DNA of 64,000 nt from Hyphomicrobiales bacterium (GTDB lineage: Bacteria; Pseudomonadota; Alphaproteobacteria; Rhizobiales; Rhizobiaceae). The notes beneath the pieces are model-generated. The model made no database searches, was not told the DNA's origin, and saw only the letters and a program-made list of their open reading frames with translations. The stretch spans positions 1-64,000 of the forward strand of contig UBYX01000053.1 in NCBI GenBank assembly GCA_900469955.1. The letters are read 5' to 3'. Shown here one piece after another: positions 61,044-64,000 of this stretch. The translations under genes and the position numbers were made by a program. Position 1 is the first letter of the stretch, and every line of letters starts with the position of its first letter.

Positions 61044-61067
61044 AGAGGCCCCACTGGGGCCTCTTTT
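61044..61067 (+). terminator. Terminator after clpX
   Basis: A nine-base-pair stem, AGAGGCCCC (61044-61052) with GGGGCCTCT (61056-61064), has the loop ACT and is followed by TTT. The rest of the 404-base gap to lon holds the lon promoter region and no supported gene. Confidence 0.85.
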
Positions 61068-61318
61068 GCTAAGCAGCATGGCTTCTTGTTTTGACCATTC
61101 CACGATTTTTCCATGGCGAATAATTGCACGATATTCGCCTTGCATTAGAAACGGTGCGGGAAGATCATCGTTGTTACGGGTGCTTCGTTTTGTTTGCGAT
61201 TGTAGAAGCAGATTGCTGGCGATCGCGTCCCGTATTTGGCGTTCTGCGTAAGCGTTTGAGTTAATGCGCGCTTTGCAATAGCATTGTCATAATCCTCCGC
61301 GGCAGCAGGCTTGCAAGG

Positions 61319-61347
61319 CTTGAAATCGATTTTCAAACACTCCACTT
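61319..61347 (+). promoter_or_regulatory. Heat-shock (RpoH-like) promoter of lon
   Basis: CTTGAA (61319-61324), a 17-base spacer and CCACTT (61342-61347) lie 74 bases upstream of lon. The -35 box equals the alphaproteobacterial RpoH consensus CTTGAA, and the -10 box approximates CCATNT with one change. RpoH control of lon is known in other bacteria. Confidence 0.45.
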
Positions 61348-61420
61348 TGGGCGGGAGTGAAATACCTGGGTGATTTGCCCGGTGCGTTTCCCGGAAACGG
61401 GACGATGGAAAGGAAATGAA

Positions 61421-63841
61421 ATGACGAATTCAACGTCTGCGGCATCTGGCGGCGAAACCTATCCGGTGCTGCCGCTGCGCGACATTGTGGTCTTTCCGCA
61501 TATGATCGTGCCCCTGTTCGTCGGACGGGAAAAATCCATTCGTGCGCTTGAAGAGGTCATGGGGTCGGACAAGCAGATCATGCTCGTCACCCAGATCAAT
61601 GCCGGCGACGATGATCCCGAACCGTCTGCGATCTACAAGGTCGGCACGGTCGCCAACGTGCTGCAGCTCCTGAAGCTTCCCGATGGCACGGTGAAGGTTC
61701 TTGTCGAAGGCCGCGCCCGCGCCAAGATCGACGGCTATACCGATCGGGAAGAGTTCTACGAAGCAAAAGCCGATGTCCTGGCCGAACCCGACGAGGATCC
61801 GGTCGAGGTGGAGGCTTTGTCGCGTTCCGTGGTTTCCGAATTCGAAAACTACGTCAAGCTGAACAAGAAAATCTCCCCGGAAGTGGTCGGCGCTGCAAGC
61901 CAGATCGAGGATTATTCGAAGCTCGCCGATACGGTCGCCTCGCATCTTTCGATCAAGATCACCGAGAAGCAGGAAATGCTGGAAACCGTTTCCGTCAAGC
62001 TGCGTCTCGAAAAGGCGCTCGGCTTCATGGAAGGCGAGATTTCCGTCCTGCAGGTGGAGAAGCGAATCCGCTCGCGCGTAAAACGCCAGATGGAGAAGAC
62101 CCAGCGCGAATACTACCTCAATGAGCAGATGAAGGCGATCCAGAAGGAACTCGGCGACGGCGAGGAAGGCCGCGACGAGATGGCCGAACTGGAAGAGCGC
62201 ATCTCCAAGACCAAGCTGTCCAAGGAAGCCAAGGAAAAGGCCGATGCCGAGCTGAAGAAGCTCAGGCAGATGAGCCCGATGTCGGCGGAAGCCACCGTCG
62301 TGCGCAACTATCTCGACTGGCTGCTCGGCATTCCGTGGGGCAAGAAGTCGAAGATCAAGGCCGACCTCAACAATGCCGAGAAGATCCTCGAACTGGATCA
62401 CTTCGGTCTGGAAAAGGTCAAGGAACGCATCGTCGAGTATCTCGCCGTGCAGGCCCGCGCCACCAAGATCAAGGGCCCGATCCTGTGCCTTGTCGGCCCT
62501 CCGGGCGTCGGCAAGACCTCGCTCGCCCAGTCGATCGCCAAGGCGACCGGCCGTGAATACGTGCGCATGGCGCTCGGCGGCGTCCGCGACGAAGCCGAGA
62601 TCCGCGGTCACCGCCGCACCTATATCGGCTCGATGCCTGGCAAGATCATCCAGTCGATGAAGAAGGCCAAGAAGTCCAACCCGCTCTTCCTGCTCGACGA
62701 GATCGACAAGATGGGCTCGGATTTCCGCGGCGATCCGTCTTCTGCTCTGCTTGAAGTGCTCGATCCGGCTCAGAACTCGACGTTCATGGACCACTACCTG
62801 GAAGTCGAATACGACCTGTCCGACGTGATGTTCATCACCACGGCGAACACGCTGAACATTCCGGGTCCGCTGATGGACCGCATGGAGATCATCCGCATCG
62901 CCGGTTACACGGAAGATGAGAAGCGCGAGATCGCCAAGCGTCACCTTCTGCCGAAGGCGATCAAGGAACATGCTCTGCAGCCGAACGAATTCTCGGTCAG
63001 CGACGATGCCCTGATGGCGATCAGCCAGCAGTACACCCGCGAAGCCGGCGTTCGTTCCTTCGAGCGTGAACTGATGAAGCTCGCCCGCAAAGCGGTCACC
63101 GAGATCATCAAGGGCAAGACGAAGTCGGTCGCCGTCACGGCCGCCAACATTTCGGATTACCTCGGCGTACCGCGGTTCCGTCATGGCGAAGCCGAGGGCG
63201 AGGATCAGGTCGGCGTTGTTACCGGTCTTGCCTGGACGGAAGTCGGCGGTGAGCTGCTGACGATCGAAGGCGTGATGATGCCGGGCAAGGGCCGCATGAC
63301 GGTCACCGGCAACCTCAAGGAAGTGATGAAGGAGTCCATCTCCGCGGCGGCATCCTATGTCCGTTCGCGTGCGGTTGACTTCGGCATCGAGCCGCCGCGC
63401 TTCGACAAGTCGGACATCCACGTCCACGTTCCGGAAGGTGCGACCCCGAAGGACGGTCCGTCCGCCGGTGTTGCCATGGCAACCGCCATGGTGTCGATCA
63501 TGACCGGCATCCCGGTTTCCAAGGATGTCGCGATGACCGGTGAAATCACCCTGCGTGGCCGAGTCTTGCCGATCGGCGGCCTCAAGGAGAAGCTGCTCGC
63601 GGCTCTCCGTGGCGGCATCAAGAAGGTTCTGATCCCGGAAGAAAACGCCAAGGATCTGGCTGAGATTCCGGACAACGTGAAGAACAGCATGGAGATCATT
63701 CCGGTGTCCCGCATGGGCGAAGTGATCCGTCACGCGCTCGTTCGCCAGCCCGAGCCTATTGAATGGGACGGCACGGTGGAAACGCCGGTGATTGCGACAG
63801 TGGAGGGCGTCGACGACGTCGGTGCCGCGATCGCGCATTGA
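61421..63841 (+). CDS. lon: ATP-dependent protease Lon
   Basis: An 806-residue homohexameric protease. The N-terminal substrate-binding LAN domain (about 13-215), coiled coil (about 220-300), AAA+ domain with Walker A GPPGVGKTS and Walker B LFLLDEIDKM, and the serine protease domain (about 600-780) follow one another. The catalytic dyad is Ser681 (PKDGPSAGV) and Lys724 (GGLKEKLL, second lysine). Length is standard. The start at 61421 is preceded by GGAAAGGAAATGAA; the frame is open from 61370. A terminator follows. Confidence 0.98.
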   Translation: MTNSTSAASGGETYPVLPLRDIVVFPHMIVPLFVGREKSIRALEEVMGSDKQIMLVTQINAGDDDPEPSAIYKVGTVANVLQLLKLPDGTVKVLVEGRARAKIDGYTDREEFYEAKADVLAEPDEDPVEVEALSRSVVSEFENYVKLNKKISPEVVGAASQIEDYSKLADTVASHLSIKITEKQEMLETVSVKLRLEKALGFMEGEISVLQVEKRIRSRVKRQMEKTQREYYLNEQMKAIQKELGDGEEGRDEMAELEERISKTKLSKEAKEKADAELKKLRQMSPMSAEATVVRNYLDWLLGIPWGKKSKIKADLNNAEKILELDHFGLEKVKERIVEYLAVQARATKIKGPILCLVGPPGVGKTSLAQSIAKATGREYVRMALGGVRDEAEIRGHRRTYIGSMPGKIIQSMKKAKKSNPLFLLDEIDKMGSDFRGDPSSALLEVLDPAQNSTFMDHYLEVEYDLSDVMFITTANTLNIPGPLMDRMEIIRIAGYTEDEKREIAKRHLLPKAIKEHALQPNEFSVSDDALMAISQQYTREAGVRSFERELMKLARKAVTEIIKGKTKSVAVTAANISDYLGVPRFRHGEAEGEDQVGVVTGLAWTEVGGELLTIEGVMMPGKGRMTVTGNLKEVMKESISAAASYVRSRAVDFGIEPPRFDKSDIHVHVPEGATPKDGPSAGVAMATAMVSIMTGIPVSKDVAMTGEITLRGRVLPIGGLKEKLLAALRGGIKKVLIPEENAKDLAEIPDNVKNSMEIIPVSRMGEVIRHALVRQPEPIEWDGTVETPVIATVEGVDDVGAAIAH

Positions 63842-63882
63842 TCAACAGCCTTCCGTTCATGCCAAATTGGCACTGACCACTG

Positions 63883-63911
63883 AAAAAGCCGGCTTTAAGC
63901 CGGCTTTTTTT
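63883..63911 (+). terminator. Terminator after lon
   Basis: A perfect 13-base-pair stem, AAAAAGCCGGCTT (63883-63895) with AAGCCGGCTTTTT (63897-63909), ends in a seven-T tract. The last 89 bases of the window carry no gene; they probably belong to the promoter region of the next one. Confidence 0.92.
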
Positions 63912-64000
63912 GTGAAAACTTTCGTAGACCCCTTGTTTTTCAGGCGATTGCGGAGCTTTTGGGTTGCCAAGGCCGGACGGAAAACTATTGTCGGCCTCGA

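Noticed and set aside
61145..61345. Minus-strand frame in the clpX-lon gap
   Set aside because: No ribosome binding site or recognisable protein; the region is better explained as promoter sequence.

Overview
The window is a dense, GC-rich chromosomal core segment of an alphaproteobacterium of the Rhizobiaceae (Rhizobium, Agrobacterium, Ensifer or a close relative). The clues are the gene order ldtR-ldtP-glyA-nrdR-ribD-ribE, the plsX-fabH-ihfA-merR run, ctaA, argC-speB and rpsI-rplM near each other, clpP-clpX-lon at the end, a magnesium-type HemB and a K+-independent proton pyrophosphatase. No insertion sequence, prophage, CRISPR array or rRNA is visible. One tRNA, tRNA-Pro(GGG), is present.

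Layout. 0-5.5 kb: a serine hydrolase, a cytochrome P450/LpxL-like acyltransferase operon and two exported proteins. 5.6-12 kb: parC, a death-on-curing toxin with an AbrB-type antitoxin, bpt, an RDD membrane protein, hemB and a cupin. 11.6-21 kb: the LdtR/LdtP cell-wall stress pair, glyA-nrdR-ribD-ribE, and ribH-nusB, the last two separated from ribE by a GAF-HD-GYP protein and an acetyltransferase on the other strand. 21-30 kb: an MFS transporter, hppA, bamE, a cytochrome bc1 assembly chaperone, DUF177, plsX, fabH, ihfA and a MerR regulator that starts with TTG. 30-32 kb: small exported proteins, tRNA-Pro and a small HTH protein.

32-40.4 kb is a six-gene surface polysaccharide locus: polymerase/ligase, initiating phosphoglycosyl transferase, glycosyltransferase, short Wza-type lipoprotein, Wzc-type copolymerase and a CelD-type acetyltransferase. 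Its order and position beside ctaA fit the rhizobial unipolar polysaccharide family of loci (upp, gms, uxs). The copolymerase is divergently transcribed and its tyrosine-kinase-like domain has lost its nucleotide-binding residues.

40.5-51 kb: heme a synthase, argC with an overlapping aminoglycoside-phosphotransferase-like kinase, agmatinase, phenylalanine hydroxylase with a divergent Lrp regulator, rplM-rpsI, a CoA-binding protein and metY with a cupin partner. 51-58.5 kb is the most accessory-looking stretch: a four-helix membrane protein antisense to the cupin's end, a MarR/short-chain dehydrogenase pair around a strong palindrome, a second P450, an unrecognised protein, gamma-glutamyltranspeptidase and a membrane GGDEF protein. 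58.8-64 kb is the clpP-clpX-lon protease cluster, with a potentially structured RNA between clpP and clpX and a heat-shock-like promoter before lon.

Many convergent pairs end within five bases of each other or overlap. Starts were moved to internal codons wherever a clear Shine-Dalgarno sequence or the family N-terminus required it.
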